A stretch of DNA of 30,490 nucleotides, from positions 1 through 30,490 of the forward strand of contig JAEZOA010000093.1 in assembly GCA_023441625.1 (NCBI GenBank), given 5' to 3'. The translations under genes and the position numbers were made by a program. Origin of the DNA: Bacillota bacterium (GTDB lineage: Bacteria; Bacillota; Clostridia; Acetivibrionales; DSM-1351). Every line of letters begins with the position of its first letter. Position 1 is the stretch's first letter. Below the pieces are notes generated by a model. That model searched no databases. It saw only the letters and a program-made list of their open reading frames with translations, and was not told the DNA's origin. Of this stretch, positions 1 through 7,344 are shown one piece after another.

Positions 1-620
1 GGAACATCCATTACTCCGCTTTGATCTGGAAACATTGTAAAAGGTACCTTCAATAAATTTGCAATTTTCTTCAGTTCTCTTATGTCACCTGGATTTATAA
101 AGCCTGGGAAAATAGCAGTTTTACCATTAGTTTTGCCTTTTGACTTGGATAAATAACTTATAAAGCCTGACATCATATTATAGAAACCATTTATATGCGA
201 GCCTACATAACTTGGGGTGTTTGCATGTATAACAAGTTTCCCCTCTGGAATATCCATATCTTGAATATAAGCGTTTAAGTCATCTCCAATAGTTTCACTC
301 AAGCAAGTAGTATGCACTGCAATAATATCTGGATTATATATGTCAAAAACATTTTTTACACCTGTTTTAATATTACTACCACCACCGAACACTGATGCTC
401 CCTCAGTGAAAGAGCTTGTAGAAGCAATTGCAGGTTCCTTGAAATGTCTAGTTAAAAAAGTTCTGTGATACGAAGCACAGCCTTGAGAGCCGTGGCTGTG
501 GGGCATGCAGTTATGCACTCCAAGTGCTGCATATATTGCTCCGACTGGCTGACAAGTCTTACATGGATTTACTCTAAGAGCACTCCGCTCAGAAATCTCT
601 TTTGGAGTTAGTTTAAGCAT
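1..620 (-). CDS. nifK: Nitrogenase Mo-Fe protein beta chain NifK, N-terminal part (cut by window edge)
   Basis: Beta subunit of the MoFe protein, which shares the P-cluster with NifD. I translated it by hand from the ATG at 620; 206 codons are visible and the rest lies left of the window. Expected P-cluster cysteines are seen in KTCQPVG, SQGCASY and TTCLSE, and the Ser of SYVGSH is in the usual position. The start ATG overlaps the nifD stop codon by one base (TAATG) behind a strong AGGAGGTGAG site, which implies translational coupling and 1:1 synthesis with NifD. It is the last nif gene visible in the operon. Family identity is very secure. Completeness of the C-terminus cannot be judged. Confidence 0.97.
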   Translation of the reverse strand, partial: MLKLTPKEISERSALRVNPCKTCQPVGAIYAALGVHNCMPHSHGSQGCASYHRTFLTRHFKEPAIASTSSFTEGASVFGGGSNIKTGVKNVFDIYNPDIIAVHTTCLSETIGDDLNAYIQDMDIPEGKLVIHANTPSYVGSHINGFYNMMSGFISYLSKSKGKTNGKTAIFPGFINPGDIRELKKIANLLKVPFTMFPDQSGVMDV

Positions 621-2212
621 TATTCCTCACCTCCTACTAGTGTGGCCTTAAGTGTTGATTTGTTTTTCCAAGGGGGTGTTACAAAGCCCCAGGCTGGTGT
701 ATAAAGTCCCATTGTAATGTCCCGAGCAAAATTGATTGCACCTAAAAATCCTGCATATGGTCCGTTATAATCATAAGAGTGCAATTGTTTTGAAAGCAAG
801 CCTGCTTTTTGTACAACATATTTGTCTTTAATACCTGAAAGAAATATATCAGGTTTTAACAGCTTAATATATTCTTCAGTCTCAAAATGGTTTAAATCAT
901 CTACAACAAAGCTTCCATCCTCCATTGCTTTAATAATTCCGTTATATTGTTCTAAAGGAATTTTTGTCTTTAAATCCTCATATTGTTCATCAGACAGATA
1001 TGCATGGTATTTCTGTTCATCCTTTTGGACCTCAAGATGTTCAATATTTTTACTATCAGCATCTTCTTTTATTGTCGGAATAACATCTCTACCTTCATAA
1101 TCATCTCTATGTCCAAATTCATATCCTGCAAGCACCGTTTTTACTCCGAAGTCAGCAAGCAGATTCTGATAATGATGCGAACGTGAACCTCCAACGTAAA
1201 GAGCTGCTGTTTTACCTTTCATTTTAGAATAATAATATTCTTTTTCTTCTTCAATATTTTTAAGTTCATCCGCAATTACTTCTTCCGTTCTAGCTGAAAG
1301 TTCTTTGTCACTAAAATATGTTGCCATGTCTCTTAGAGATTGTATTGTTGCCTTAAGCCCTATAAAATTTACTTTTATCCAGTCAACTCCATATTTTGTT
1401 TTCATCATCTCTGCAATATAGTTTATAGAACGATGACATTGTACAAGATTCAAGTTAGCCATATGGGAATTTTTCATTGACTCAAAGCTTCCATCACCAG
1501 TAAAAACAGTAATTACTTCATATCCAATCCTCTTTAGAATTCTCTCGGTCTCCCAGCCATCACCACCGATGTTGTATTCACCAAGAATATTAACAGTAAA
1601 CTTTTTAGTAGGCTCCTGATCACCTGTGCCAATGACCCTTTTCATTAAAACGTTATTGGCAATATGATGACCTGCACTTTGGCTCACACCCTTATATCCT
1701 TCACAGCTGTACGCCATACAGGTAATACCGTATTCCTTCTCTGTTTCAGCAGCTACTGCATGAATATCATCACCTATTAGACCAACTGGGCACGTAGAAC
1801 AAATCATTAAACATTTTGGATGAAAAATCTCTATTGCTTCTTTTATTGCTTGCCTTAGCTTTTTTTCACCACCAAATACAATGTCAGACTCCTGAAGGTC
1901 AGTTGAAAAGCAATACTCAATAAAATTCTTACCATCTTCAGTTTTCGCCTTATTTCTTCTTGTTCCCCAGGAGTAGTAGCCACAGCCAATGGGGCCATGT
2001 GTTAACACTAAAACATCCTTTAGAGGCCCTAGTACAACGCCCTTACATCCCGCATAGCAGCACCCTCTGTTTGTCATAATTCCAGGAATGCTTCTAGTAT
2101 TTGCAGCAATTGGCAGTTGCTTTGTTTCCTCATTAACCTCTATCATATGATCTTTTCGATTTTTATAGACCTTTGCACTGTATTTATCTAATACAATATC
2201 TCTTACATTCAT
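620..2212 (-). CDS. nifD: Nitrogenase Mo-Fe protein alpha chain NifD, clostridial type
   Basis: Alpha subunit of the MoFe protein, carrying FeMo-cofactor and sharing the P-cluster with NifK. The 530-residue product keeps P-cluster cysteines C51, C77 and C141, the cofactor cysteine C259 (NLVQCHRS) and the homocitrate/cofactor-side histidine H478 (LHSYDYNGPY), plus GVSQSAGHH. An insertion of about 50 residues near 380-430 (after GHRDDYEGRDVIPT) is characteristic of Clostridium pasteurianum-type NifD. These ligands and the GxKGVV-GP motif argue for Mo rather than V or Fe-only nitrogenase. I chose the ATG at 2212 because GGTGGTGAG lies 4-8 bases upstream; an in-frame TTG at 2227 has no ribosome site. 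It follows nifI2 closely and overlaps nifK. Confidence 0.97.
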   Translation of the reverse strand: MNVRDIVLDKYSAKVYKNRKDHMIEVNEETKQLPIAANTRSIPGIMTNRGCCYAGCKGVVLGPLKDVLVLTHGPIGCGYYSWGTRRNKAKTEDGKNFIEYCFSTDLQESDIVFGGEKKLRQAIKEAIEIFHPKCLMICSTCPVGLIGDDIHAVAAETEKEYGITCMAYSCEGYKGVSQSAGHHIANNVLMKRVIGTGDQEPTKKFTVNILGEYNIGGDGWETERILKRIGYEVITVFTGDGSFESMKNSHMANLNLVQCHRSINYIAEMMKTKYGVDWIKVNFIGLKATIQSLRDMATYFSDKELSARTEEVIADELKNIEEEKEYYYSKMKGKTAALYVGGSRSHHYQNLLADFGVKTVLAGYEFGHRDDYEGRDVIPTIKEDADSKNIEHLEVQKDEQKYHAYLSDEQYEDLKTKIPLEQYNGIIKAMEDGSFVVDDLNHFETEEYIKLLKPDIFLSGIKDKYVVQKAGLLSKQLHSYDYNGPYAGFLGAINFARDITMGLYTPAWGFVTPPWKNKSTLKATLVGGEE

Positions 2213-2231
2213 TTGTCTCACCACCAATTTT

Positions 2232-2606
2232 TTATAGTACGGTTTCTCCAGTTCTAACCTTGTAGGTTTCGTCTATGGGAAGGATAAATATTTTCCCATC
2301 ACCAGGATTTCCTGTCTGATTAGCTTTAAAAATGGTCTTAACCGCCAAGTCTACTTGATCATCCTCAATAACTATTGTAAAAAATCTCTTTGGAATTAGT
2401 CTTGCACTTTCTGTAAATGCTTCTCCGACCTGAGAAACAGGCAGCTCCCCTGTTTCCATAATGTAATGTAAAACTGTTGCATCAAGACTTTTCTTTCCTC
2501 TTCCCAAGCAGGGTCGGCAGCAAAACGCTGGGAACCCCGCATTTGCCAGTGCTTCTTTGGTTCTATTCACTTTGTTCGTACGAATGAAAGCCATAATCTC
2601 TTTCAT
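2232..2606 (-). CDS. nifI2: PII-like nitrogenase regulator NifI2
   Basis: GlnB/PII-family protein of 124 residues. In methanogens and clostridia NifI1 and NifI2 form a complex that binds nitrogenase and switches it off after ammonium addition, with 2-oxoglutarate and ATP reversing the effect. The core is visible: MKEIMAFIRTNK at the start, LGRGKKS at the base of a long T-loop (about residues 34-72), IPKRF, and GNPGDGKIF near the C-terminus. The T-loop is longer than in NifI1, which is typical for NifI2. GGAGG lies 7 bases before the ATG. Only 19 bases separate its stop from the nifD start, placing it firmly inside the nif operon. Confidence 0.93.
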   Translation of the reverse strand: MKEIMAFIRTNKVNRTKEALANAGFPAFCCRPCLGRGKKSLDATVLHYIMETGELPVSQVGEAFTESARLIPKRFFTIVIEDDQVDLAVKTIFKANQTGNPGDGKIFILPIDETYKVRTGETVL

Positions 2607-2733
2607 AAACTTACCTCCTATCTTGGTGCGTTAGCACGCAGTCGAATAATAAATGAAAAGACACATTTGTGCACGTGAAGCCCTCGATGAAAACACTGAA
2701 TGCATTCTTCACGTTCTTCACGGTTACTAACTC
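2607..2733 (-). other. Unusually structured nifI1-nifI2 spacer
   Basis: This 127-base spacer is long for the operon. On the transcribed (minus) strand it has two tandem copies of CGTGAAGAA (2705-2722 on plus coordinates). Either copy can pair with one downstream CTTCACG (2674-2680). A small hairpin TGCGT-TAGC-ACGCA lies at 2627-2640, just before the nifI2 ribosome site. No open reading frame of note is present. The pairings are seen; any role in processing or in setting the NifI1:NifI2 ratio is inference. Confidence 0.45.
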
Positions 2734-3060
2734 CTATAGTCCTTGTTTAGCAGTACTAATTGTATAGGCATCGAGTACTTGACTGATAAAAATTCTACCA
2801 TCTCCGAAATTACCCTTTTCACCTGTTCGTGCATTTCTCATTATTACCTTAACAACATCATCCTTGTCTTCATCTTTTACAACAACAAAAAGCATTTCCT
2901 TCGGAATTTCATCATACTGAACATCCCCTATAACTATCCCCTTCTGCTTACCTCTACCGTAAACATCCATCTTTGTTACTGCTGGAAAACCGGCTGACAA
3001 CAATTCTGATAGCACAATGCCTGTTTTTTCAGGTCTGATAATTGCTCTTATTAATACCAT
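2734..3060 (-). CDS. nifI1: PII-like nitrogenase regulator NifI1
   Basis: GlnB/PII-family protein of 108 residues, partner of NifI2 in post-translational control of nitrogenase. It begins MVLIRAIIRPEK and shows AGFPAVTKMDVYGRGKQ, a short T-loop with YDEIPKEM, then ARTGEKGNFGDGRIF, all typical of NifI1. Reading could extend to a GTG at 3072, but that codon sits directly against AAGAAAG with no spacing. The ATG at 3060 has AAGGTGG about 8 bases upstream and matches the family N-terminus, so I use it. It lies between nifH and nifI2, the standard place for this pair. Confidence 0.93.
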   Translation of the reverse strand: MVLIRAIIRPEKTGIVLSELLSAGFPAVTKMDVYGRGKQKGIVIGDVQYDEIPKEMLFVVVKDEDKDDVVKVIMRNARTGEKGNFGDGRIFISQVLDAYTISTAKQGL

Positions 3061-3134
3061 ACTTTCATCCACCTTTCTTCAAAATAAATTTTAAACAGCA
3101 TGTATTTAATAGTTAATCTCCTTAAAGAGTGCCT

Positions 3135-3956
3135 TTATATATCCATAAGTCCATGTTCCATCAGTAGCGCTTCAAGTCTGTCTTGAGTAAGTGGTTTAGG
3201 AATAACGAACATCTTATTTTCATCAATCTTTTTTGCAAGTGTTCTATATTCATCTGCTTGGTCACAGGTTCCATCAAACTCTATAACTGTTTTCTTGTGA
3301 ATTTCTGCTCTCTGTACCATATTTTCTCTTGGTACGAAATGAATCATCTGTGAGCCAAGTTCCTTTGCAAAAGCCTCAACAAGTGCAGCTTCACCATCAA
3401 CCTTACGGCTATTGCAAATAATTCCTCCAAGTCTACAACCACCAGTGTTTGCATATTTTAGAATACCCTTTGCTATATTATTAGCTGCATAAAGTGCCAT
3501 CATTTCTCCGCTTGCAACAATGTAAATCTCCTGTGCCTTCCCTTCACGAAGGGGCATTGCAAAGCCTCCACAAACAACATCACCCAGTACATCATAGAAA
3601 ACATAGTCTAGATCATCCTCGTATGCTCCAAGCCTTTCTAGCAAACCAACAGAGGTGATTATACCACGTCCAGCACAACCAACACCTGGTTCAGGGCCAC
3701 CTGACTCTACACAATTTATATTGGCAAAGCCACTTTTCATAACCAGTTCCAATTCAATATCCTCGCCCTCTTCCCTAAGAGTATCCAATACTGTTTGTTG
3801 TGCAAGACCACCTAGAATCAATCTAGTTGAGTCTGCTTTTGGGTCACAGCCAACAATCATAATCTTTTTACCCATTTCACCCAAACCAGCTGTTAAGTTT
3901 TGAGTTGTTGTTGATTTTCCAATTCCACCTTTACCATAAATAGCTATCTGTCTCAT
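3135..3956 (-). CDS. nifH: Nitrogenase iron protein NifH (dinitrogenase reductase)
   Basis: Homodimeric Fe protein that passes electrons to the MoFe protein with ATP hydrolysis. The 273-residue product has the Walker A motif GKGGIGKS at 8-15, switch GCDPKADS, the two cysteines that hold the bridging 4Fe-4S cluster (C94 in VGCAGRG, C129 in DVVCGGF) and R97, the residue ADP-ribosylated by DraT in other bacteria. Length equals that of clostridial NifH. The ATG at 3956 follows GGGAGG by 7 bases; an upstream in-frame ATG at 3971 would place that site inside the gene. It is the first gene of the nif operon and is preceded by a structured leader. Confidence 0.98.
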   Translation of the reverse strand: MRQIAIYGKGGIGKSTTTQNLTAGLGEMGKKIMIVGCDPKADSTRLILGGLAQQTVLDTLREEGEDIELELVMKSGFANINCVESGGPEPGVGCAGRGIITSVGLLERLGAYEDDLDYVFYDVLGDVVCGGFAMPLREGKAQEIYIVASGEMMALYAANNIAKGILKYANTGGCRLGGIICNSRKVDGEAALVEAFAKELGSQMIHFVPRENMVQRAEIHKKTVIEFDGTCDQADEYRTLAKKIDENKMFVIPKPLTQDRLEALLMEHGLMDI

Positions 3957-3987
3957 AATAATACCTCCCATTTTTAAGTAAAAATTT

Positions 3988-4036
3988 AGAGGCCTTCAAA
4001 CAAAAGCTTTTTAAAAGCTATCGTTTAAAGACCTCT
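3988..4036 (-). promoter_or_regulatory. Long hairpin just upstream of nifH ribosome site
   Basis: On the transcript, 14 bases at 4036-4023 (AGAGGTCTTTAAAC) pair with GTTTGAAGGCCTCT at 4001-3988, giving 14 uninterrupted pairs with two G-U wobbles. The loop itself contains AGCTTTT/AAAAGCT. The stem ends about 20 bases before the nifH Shine-Dalgarno, so it could stabilise the 5' end of nifH mRNA or modulate initiation. The pairing is seen; the role is inferred. Confidence 0.6.
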
Positions 4037-4038
4037 TC

Positions 4039-4060
4039 GTCTACCGAACAGTTGTCTACC
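4039..4060. repeat. Direct repeat pair in nif leader
   Basis: GTCTACC occurs at 4039-4045 and again at 4054-4060, exactly 15 bases apart, separated by GAACAGTT. It lies between the two nif leader hairpins. Two spaced identical heptamers in a leader could be a protein or RNA recognition pair, but chance is not excluded. Confidence 0.4.
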
Positions 4061-4080
4061 AATAAATACTAGATAATAAC

Positions 4081-4123
4081 AGAAAAAGTCTCAATATTCA
4101 CGTCATAGTAGAATATGAGACTT
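4081..4123 (-). terminator. Terminator-like hairpin inside the nif leader (candidate attenuator)
   Basis: On the minus strand AAGTCTCATATTC pairs with GAATATTGAGACTT across an 11-base loop, with one bulged base. The stem runs directly into a U5 tract (TTTTTCT). This has the form of an intrinsic terminator, though the stem is only moderately GC-rich. No gene lies upstream on this strand for which it would be the normal end. It sits about 22 bases after the predicted nif start site, so it would act on the nif transcript itself. Confidence 0.55.
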
Positions 4124-4151
4124 CGTCGTCATTTATTTTTCATCTACTTCG

Positions 4152-4180
4152 AGTATATAGGTAATTAAAGCAACTAACAA
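4152..4180 (-). promoter_or_regulatory. Predicted nif operon promoter (sigma-A type)
   Basis: On the minus strand TTGTTA (plus 4180-4175) is followed after exactly 17 bases by TATACT (4157-4152). The predicted start is near 4145, giving a leader of about 190 nt. No sigma-54 -24/-12 element (GG-N10-GC with TTGCA) was seen in this region, which fits clostridia rather than proteobacteria. Confidence 0.5.
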
Positions 4181-4209
4181 TACACAAACTTGTCAATATT
4201 TGGTGTATT
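4179..4209. promoter_or_regulatory. Inverted repeat overlapping and upstream of the nif -35 box
   Basis: AATACAC at 4179-4185 and GTGTATT at 4203-4209 form a 7-bp inverted repeat, with flanking AAA/TTT extending the symmetry. It touches the predicted -35 box of the nif promoter, a position suited to a repressor or activator operator. The symmetry is seen; a regulator is inferred. Confidence 0.35.
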
Positions 4210-4375
4210 TTTCTTGTTTCCTTTGTACATTACTCACAAACAGCTATGTTCTAAGGTGCATTTTTATATATTGGTTGATTATTTAAAACTCCCTTTGATA
4301 AGCTAGAACTTATTTGCAGTCATATTCCTCACAGGCAGTAATTATTCTATTTTTGTATTTTTTTTAATACAAACA

Positions 4376-4384
4376 TGATATACT
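4376..4384 (+). promoter_or_regulatory. Extended -10 promoter for the Pr6Pr-like gene
   Basis: TGATATACT is an extended -10 box lying 82 bases before the start codon at 4467. Upstream is the palindrome TTTGTATT-TTTTTT-AATACAAA (4352-4373), which covers the -35 area and could be an operator. No good TTGACA is present at 17 bases. Confidence 0.4.
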
Positions 4385-4466
4385 TATTACATAGAATATT
4401 GTGGAAACTAAATAGATATTGGCAGTTCCAAAAGTAAAAATCTCTTAGTATGCGGAGGAAAATATT

Positions 4467-5165
4467 ATGTGTATTCATAATCGATTACTCTCGTTAGTTT
4501 ATAGGATTATATTTTTATTTTGTTGTGGAATAGGTCTATACTTAAATTCTGGTATTCCTAATGGAGAATTTGCGCCTTATATGTTAATTTTCTATACAAT
4601 CCAGAGTAACACATTATGTCTCTTTTTCTTTTCTGTTTTAATTTTTAAAAATTTTTTGAATTTAAAAAACCAAGGAATTAAAGGTACAACAATATTCTTG
4701 CCCCATTTTAAAGGTGCGGTTACTATGGCTATAGCCATTACCTTTATTATTTACCATTTTATTTTAGCTCCTCAATTTCTTGCAGTAAGTTCAGATTACA
4801 ATTTATATAGTTGGCAAAATATTCTCGTTCACTATGTTGTACCAATTTCAACTATCCTTGATTGGTTAATCTTTGATGAAAAGTCAAATTATCGTTGGTT
4901 TGACCCAATTCTTTGGCTATGTGTTCCAATTGCATATTTTATTTTTATACTTGTACGTGCAAAAATTGGAGGTGTTATTGAAATTGTAGAAAGTCTATAT
5001 CCATACTTCTTTATTGATGTAGATATGCTGGGGTGGGGTATTGTTTTAAAAAATACAAGTCTGCTTATTCTAGCGTTTCTTGCTATTGGATATGTAATTT
5101 ATATTATAGATAAAATCTCATTTGATCGAATTTTACTCAAAAGAATGCAGAAAACCAGCCCTTAG
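4467..5165 (+). CDS. Pr6Pr-like multispanning membrane protein
   Basis: Integral membrane protein of 232 residues with about six hydrophobic segments (roughly 9-27, 38-60, 84-107, 124-138, 147-165 and 193-216). Motifs TIQSN near residue 44, VHYVVPISTILDWLIFDEK near 126 and YPYFFIDV near 178 match proteins annotated as Pr6Pr family, related to the FAR-17a/AIG1-like group. The biochemical role of the bacterial members is unknown to me; eukaryotic relatives include hydrolases of fatty-acid esters of hydroxy fatty acids. GGAGG lies 8 bases before the ATG. It stands alone, divergent from nif and followed by its own gap, so it is probably monocistronic. Confidence 0.7.
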   Translation: MCIHNRLLSLVYRIIFLFCCGIGLYLNSGIPNGEFAPYMLIFYTIQSNTLCLFFFSVLIFKNFLNLKNQGIKGTTIFLPHFKGAVTMAIAITFIIYHFILAPQFLAVSSDYNLYSWQNILVHYVVPISTILDWLIFDEKSNYRWFDPILWLCVPIAYFIFILVRAKIGGVIEIVESLYPYFFIDVDMLGWGIVLKNTSLLILAFLAIGYVIYIIDKISFDRILLKRMQKTSP

Positions 5166-5230
5166 AAGCACTTATATCATAAATTATTACTTTATTTTAA
5201 ATCAAGATTTTTGAATTGTTAATAATTTCA

Positions 5231-5261
5231 TTACAATTTCAATGTATAAATGTGCTATACT
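5231..5261 (+). promoter_or_regulatory. Promoter of the wall hydrolase gene
   Basis: An extended -10 box TGCTATACT ends at 5261, and a weak -35 TTACAA at 5231-5236 is 19 bases upstream of it. The predicted start near 5268 gives a leader of about 250 bases before the ATG at 5521. Confidence 0.45.
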
Positions 5262-5290
5262 GTTACTAAGGTTTCAAAAAATATTATGTA

Positions 5291-5490
5291 AATTAGGGAT
5301 TGGGTTGTTTTGAAATACATAGTATCAGTTTGTTTATCAATATCCCCGCGCATTAAATTTCTTGTTTTCTTGATGCTTTAAATCCCTATTTTATATTCCT
5401 GCAATTCAATAAGGTTTTTTACTGCTTTTTCATCCTTTAAAAAATTCAATTTATTAAAGGAACAACATTTTATTGCCATTTTAGGCAATA
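5291..5490 (+). ncRNA. Structured 5' leader with three-way-junction-like fold
   Basis: P1 is TAGGGATT (5294-5301) paired with AATCCCTA (5381-5388), 8 perfect pairs. Inside it P2 pairs GGGTTG (5302-5307) with CAA-TAT-CCC (5338-5346, three bulged bases), and P3 pairs GCATTAA (5350-5356) with TTGATGC (5370-5376). Two further hairpins follow: CCTTTAA/TTAAAGG (5434-5460) and TATTGCC/GGCAATA (5471-5490), the last just before the ribosome site. No known riboswitch signature (c-di-AMP, c-di-GMP, TPP, purine, cobalamin) is recognised. Pairing is seen; a regulatory RNA is inferred. Confidence 0.4.
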
Positions 5491-5520
5491 TAAAAAAATT
5501 ATTTAAGTTTGGAGACATTT

Positions 5521-7179
5521 ATGAATATTGAATACATTAAGAATGTAAAAAAAACAGTACATAAATTAACTAACAAAGTGAAAGGTTATAAATTAGAACA
5601 TCCATCAAAATTCAAGTATATAATTACCACATGTTCAGGCGTTGTGGTCTTAACCATTACAATACTTTTTGCTTCAACATATTCACCTCTATTAAAAGAT
5701 AATGATGTCGCTGAATCCGCTAGTACCAGTAGTACAAGTGTCCCCAGCATTCAATCCAACTTAGAAAGTAGTTCAGGTAGTATTTCTGATAATAAATATC
5801 TAACAAATTCTGATAAAGTTTCACGTGGTGCTACAACCTCACTTAATCCACTAAAGGGCGACATTATAAAACTAGGTACAAAAGATAGCATTGTTACAGT
5901 AATACAAAAAAAGCTCATGGATCTAGACTACATAGAATTAGATGAGCCTACCGAGGAATATGGGGAAACACTTGAACATGCAGTACAGCTATTTCAGCGT
6001 AAAAATGACTTAACCATGACTGGTGAGGTTGATGCTCAAACCTATGAACTCTTAATTTCAGATGATGCTAAAAAATACACTGTATTCATTGGCGCAAAAG
6101 GTACTGATGTTGAACAACTTCAAACGAGACTTTATGAGTTGGGATATATTTCTTCTGTAACAGGGTATTTTGGTACTGATACAGAAGCAGCAGTTAAGGA
6201 ATTTCAAAAAAGAAATGGCCTTTATGATGATGGTAATGTAGGTTCCCAAACTCGAGAAATTTTGTACTCAGCTGAGGCTGTTCCCCTTTCATTTTATTTA
6301 GGCGATAAAAATGATGAAATATTAAAATATCAGCAGAAATTATATGAGCTTGGTTACATGACCACAAAGCCAGACGGTGTATTTGGTAATGATACAGTTA
6401 TTGCAGTTAAACACTTGCAGCAAAACAATGGTTTAATTGCTGATGGCCATTTTGGACCAGCAACAAAAGAGTTATTAATGTCTGGTGACGTAACTGAAAA
6501 TGCTCTTACCATTGGCGCTAGTGGAGATGAAGTTACCAATGTGCAAACATATTTAAAGAAGCTGGGATATTTAAAGGGCACTACTGGGTACTTTGGTTCG
6601 GACACCTATAATGCAGTGATTAATTTTCAAAAAAGGAATGGTCTCACAGCAGATGGGAAAGTAGGTTCTCAAACAATTAATAAGCTTTTATCTTCTGATG
6701 CTAAAAAATGGACAGGCAGTACTGGCGGGAGCAGTTCCGGCGGAAGTAGTTCCGGTGGAAGCAGTTCTGGCGGAAGCAGTTCTGGTAGTGGCAACGATTC
6801 TGTTAATAAAGCCAGCCCAAGTGCAAGTTTAATTGTATCTATTGCTAAGTCCAAACTTGGAGCAAAATATGTATATGGTGCAAAGGGGCCTTCTACCTTC
6901 GATTGTTCTGGCTTCGTATACTGGGTTTTGAATCAAGCCGGAATCAAACAGAGCTATATGACATCATATGCCTGGAATAGAAATACCAAGTATCAAAAGA
7001 TAACAAGCATGAGCAAAATTCAAAAAGGTGATATTATTACTTTCAATGGACATGTTGGTATAGCTCTTGGTAACAATCAGATGATTGATGCCTCCACAAG
7101 TCAAGGCAAAATTAGAATTACAAATATTACCTCGTCTTATTGGACTAGAAATTTTGTAAATGCTTTCAGAATATTATAA
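5521..7179 (+). CDS. Peptidoglycan-binding NlpC/P60 cell-wall hydrolase
   Basis: Wall-associated endopeptidase of 552 residues. Order: short cytoplasmic N-terminus, membrane anchor or uncleaved signal at 33-54, Ser-rich stretch, four PG_binding_1 repeats (about 115-395, each with a GYFG/GVFG-type turn and FQ..NGL), a Ser-Gly linker (about 400-422) and a C-terminal NlpC/P60 (C40) domain. The catalytic Cys is C462 in FDCSGF and the His is H511 in NGHVGI. The third polar position, often His, appears to be D523 (MIDAST). It probably cuts stem peptides during growth or separation. The ATG at 5521 has GGAG 6 bases upstream; the in-frame TTG at 5509 lacks a site. A long structured leader suggests post-transcriptional control. 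Confidence 0.9.
   Translation: MNIEYIKNVKKTVHKLTNKVKGYKLEHPSKFKYIITTCSGVVVLTITILFASTYSPLLKDNDVAESASTSSTSVPSIQSNLESSSGSISDNKYLTNSDKVSRGATTSLNPLKGDIIKLGTKDSIVTVIQKKLMDLDYIELDEPTEEYGETLEHAVQLFQRKNDLTMTGEVDAQTYELLISDDAKKYTVFIGAKGTDVEQLQTRLYELGYISSVTGYFGTDTEAAVKEFQKRNGLYDDGNVGSQTREILYSAEAVPLSFYLGDKNDEILKYQQKLYELGYMTTKPDGVFGNDTVIAVKHLQQNNGLIADGHFGPATKELLMSGDVTENALTIGASGDEVTNVQTYLKKLGYLKGTTGYFGSDTYNAVINFQKRNGLTADGKVGSQTINKLLSSDAKKWTGSTGGSSSGGSSSGGSSSGGSSSGSGNDSVNKASPSASLIVSIAKSKLGAKYVYGAKGPSTFDCSGFVYWVLNQAGIKQSYMTSYAWNRNTKYQKITSMSKIQKGDIITFNGHVGIALGNNQMIDASTSQGKIRITNITSSYWTRNFVNAFRIL
6724..6783 (+). repeat. In-frame 15-bp tandem repeat encoding the Ser-Gly linker
   Basis: Four near-identical 15-bp units of the form GGCGGAAGCAGTTCT, each coding Gly-Gly-Ser-Ser-Ser, join the peptidoglycan-binding repeats to the NlpC/P60 domain. 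Because 15 is a multiple of three, copy-number change would alter linker length without breaking the frame. Confidence 0.85.
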
Positions 7180-7344
7180 TTTGATATAATTAATAGTTAA
7201 TAATCCCCATTATAAATTGATAATGAACTCATATATAGCCTAAGGTTGATTAATTTTAGATAAAAGAGCTTTGAAGTACAACTTTATTAAAACATAAGAG
7301 CTACATAAAAGGCTTTAATGTAGTACGAAAAACAAATAAGATAT
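7180..7344. other. Non-coding gap after the wall hydrolase
   Basis: No gene is seen. One hairpin, CTACAT/ATGTAG at 7301-7323, could be part of a weak terminator for the wall hydrolase, but no U-tract follows it directly. Confidence 0.4.

Noticed and set aside
620..2212. Alternative (V or Fe-only) nitrogenase alpha chain
   Set aside because: The sequence has the Mo-type motifs and clostridial insertion, and there is no delta subunit gene between the alpha and beta genes.
4140..4466. Sigma-54/NifA-type nif promoter
   Set aside because: No GG-N10-GC element with the usual flanks and no NifA-like upstream site was found on the minus strand.
5291..5490. c-di-AMP (ydaO) riboswitch before the wall hydrolase
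   Set aside because: The conserved core sequences of that class are not present; only generic helices are seen.
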